This document shows, one piece after another, positions 63,335 to 64,000 of a DNA stretch of 64,000 bases. Position numbers and translations under genes: made by a program. Source of the DNA: CBDFKQ01 sp965248855 (GTDB lineage Bacteria; Bacteroidota; Bacteroidia; Cytophagales; 172606-1); assembly GCA_965248855.1 (NCBI GenBank), contig CBDFKQ010000004.1, positions 342,293-406,292 on the forward strand. Reading direction: 5' to 3'. Positions within the stretch are counted from its first letter, which is position 1. Each line of letters opens with the position of its first letter. The notes below the pieces were generated by a model. It saw only the letters and a list, made by a program, of their open reading frames with translations, ran no database searches and was not told the DNA's origin.

Positions 63335-64000
63335 ATGCGAAGTACATTTCTATTATTAGTTTTCATTTTTATTTGTCCATTTGTTTTATTTGGTCAAATA
63401 AATAACTTTAAAACAGAACAACTTAAAAGCCAAAGATTTGCGAAAGTTTATCAAAAGAAAGAAAAAGAGGTTGCAGAACTTTAAAATTAAATAAACTGGA
63501 TGTCCATTCCTTAAAAGTTTTTTTAAGGGTTTTTAAAAATGAAGATACTTTAGAGCTTTGGGCGAAAGATAAGAACAGAATAAAATATAAATTATTAAAA
63601 TCATATCAGATTTGTGAAAAATCCAGGAATATTAGGCCCGAAGAGGAGGGAAGGAGATGGACAGGTTCCGGAAGGATTTTACAACATACAAGGTTTTAAT
63701 CCGGATGGAAAATATTATTTAACATTATGGATTAATTATCCCAATGCCTCGGATAATATTTTGAGCAATAAAAAACATCCCGGCGGCGAAATTTGTATTC
63801 ATGGCAAATGCGTAACAATTGGTTGCATGCCTATGACTGACCCTCAAATTGAAGAAATTTATACTTTATGTGTTGAGGCCGCGGCCAACGGGCAAAATAA
63901 AATTCAAACACATATTTTTCCTTCAAGGTTAAACCAAATAAATTTAAATCTATTAAAAAAGAAATTTTCCGATAATAAGCTTTTAATAGATTTTTGGCAG
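63335..64000 (+). pseudogene. L,D-transpeptidase (YkuD/YafK-type) gene, two frameshifts, cut by window
   Basis: Three consecutive frames join into one family protein. Frame 1 (63335-63484) gives a signal peptide and QINNFKTEQLKSQRFAKVYQKK. Frame 2 (from 63481) gives LKLNKLDVHSLKVFLRVFKN and on to LLKSYQIC. Frame 3 (from 63623) gives PGILGPKRREGDGQVPEGFY and the catalytic region CIHGKCVTIGCMPMTD, with the nucleophile Cys in IGC, running to the window end. The breaks sit at a short T run (about 63480) and an A run (about 63617-63621), so loss of function or sequence error are both possible. If intact it would cross-link or release peptidoglycan peptides. Confidence 0.85.

Overview
The window is AT-rich (roughly 30% GC by eye), with long adenine and thymine runs and almost no GGAGG ribosome-binding sites. 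It carries a SusC/SusD pair with a FecR and ECF-sigma regulator, DUF4292, PepSY-like and BT_3928-type proteins, and promoter-like TTTG/TAnnTTTG motifs. Together these point to the phylum Bacteroidota, most likely a free-living member near the Chitinophagaceae/Sphingobacteriia. This assignment is inferred from gene families, not from a marker-gene search. It looks chromosomal: smc, ruvC, recN, rpsT, fabI, folP, cdaA, aroK, dut and radC are all present. I see no rRNA, tRNA, CRISPR array, prophage or complete insertion sequence.

Layout. 1-9.3 kb (minus strand) is a glycan-uptake locus: a secreted GH31 enzyme cut by the window edge, SusD lipoprotein, SusC TonB-dependent transporter with an STN signalling domain, FecR anti-sigma factor and ECF sigma factor. 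The STN domain would pass the substrate signal to FecR and so release the sigma factor. 9.5-25.7 kb holds a CAP-domain protein, smc, a tightly packed DoxX/DUF2071/methyltransferase/membrane-protein cluster, an outer-membrane barrel with ruvC, a glycosyltransferase, a DppC-like permease, a GAF-PP2C phosphatase, a polysaccharide deacetylase, a cytochrome b plus molybdopterin oxidoreductase pair, a TPR protein and the c-di-AMP synthase cdaA. 25.7-39.7 kb holds folP, the DUF1599/BT_3928 pair, a DppB-like permease, shikimate kinase and an envelope-assembly run (flippase, dut, nucleotidyltransferase, TPR protein, DUF4292 lipoprotein, EnvC-like LytM protein). Two Rpn-type nuclease genes lie within this stretch.

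39.7-57 kb holds radC, rpsT, a zinc-dependent phospholipase C-like protein, yajQ, a TetR/ABC1-kinase pair, a PepSY-like protein divergent from a two-component system whose response regulator is frameshifted, a TolC/adaptor/RND efflux operon, fabI and recN. 57-64 kb looks accessory. It has a lysine-rich heptad-repeat secreted protein, a damaged duplicate of its 3' end, a clan-A glycoside hydrolase, an AraC/VOC pair, an AraC/PhyH divergent pair and a frameshifted L,D-transpeptidase gene. Three near-identical copies of one terminator separate these modules.

The observations most worth following are: (i) a structured intergenic element in front of cdaA; (ii) the poly-A frameshift in the response regulator, whose restored frame ends exactly on the kinase GTG start; (iii) the terminator-bounded accessory region at 57-63.3 kb with its partial gene duplication; (iv) a 30-bp perfect palindrome upstream of the ECF sigma gene; and (v) the lysine/histidine-rich heptad protein. 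No claim of a wholly new system can be proved from this sequence alone.
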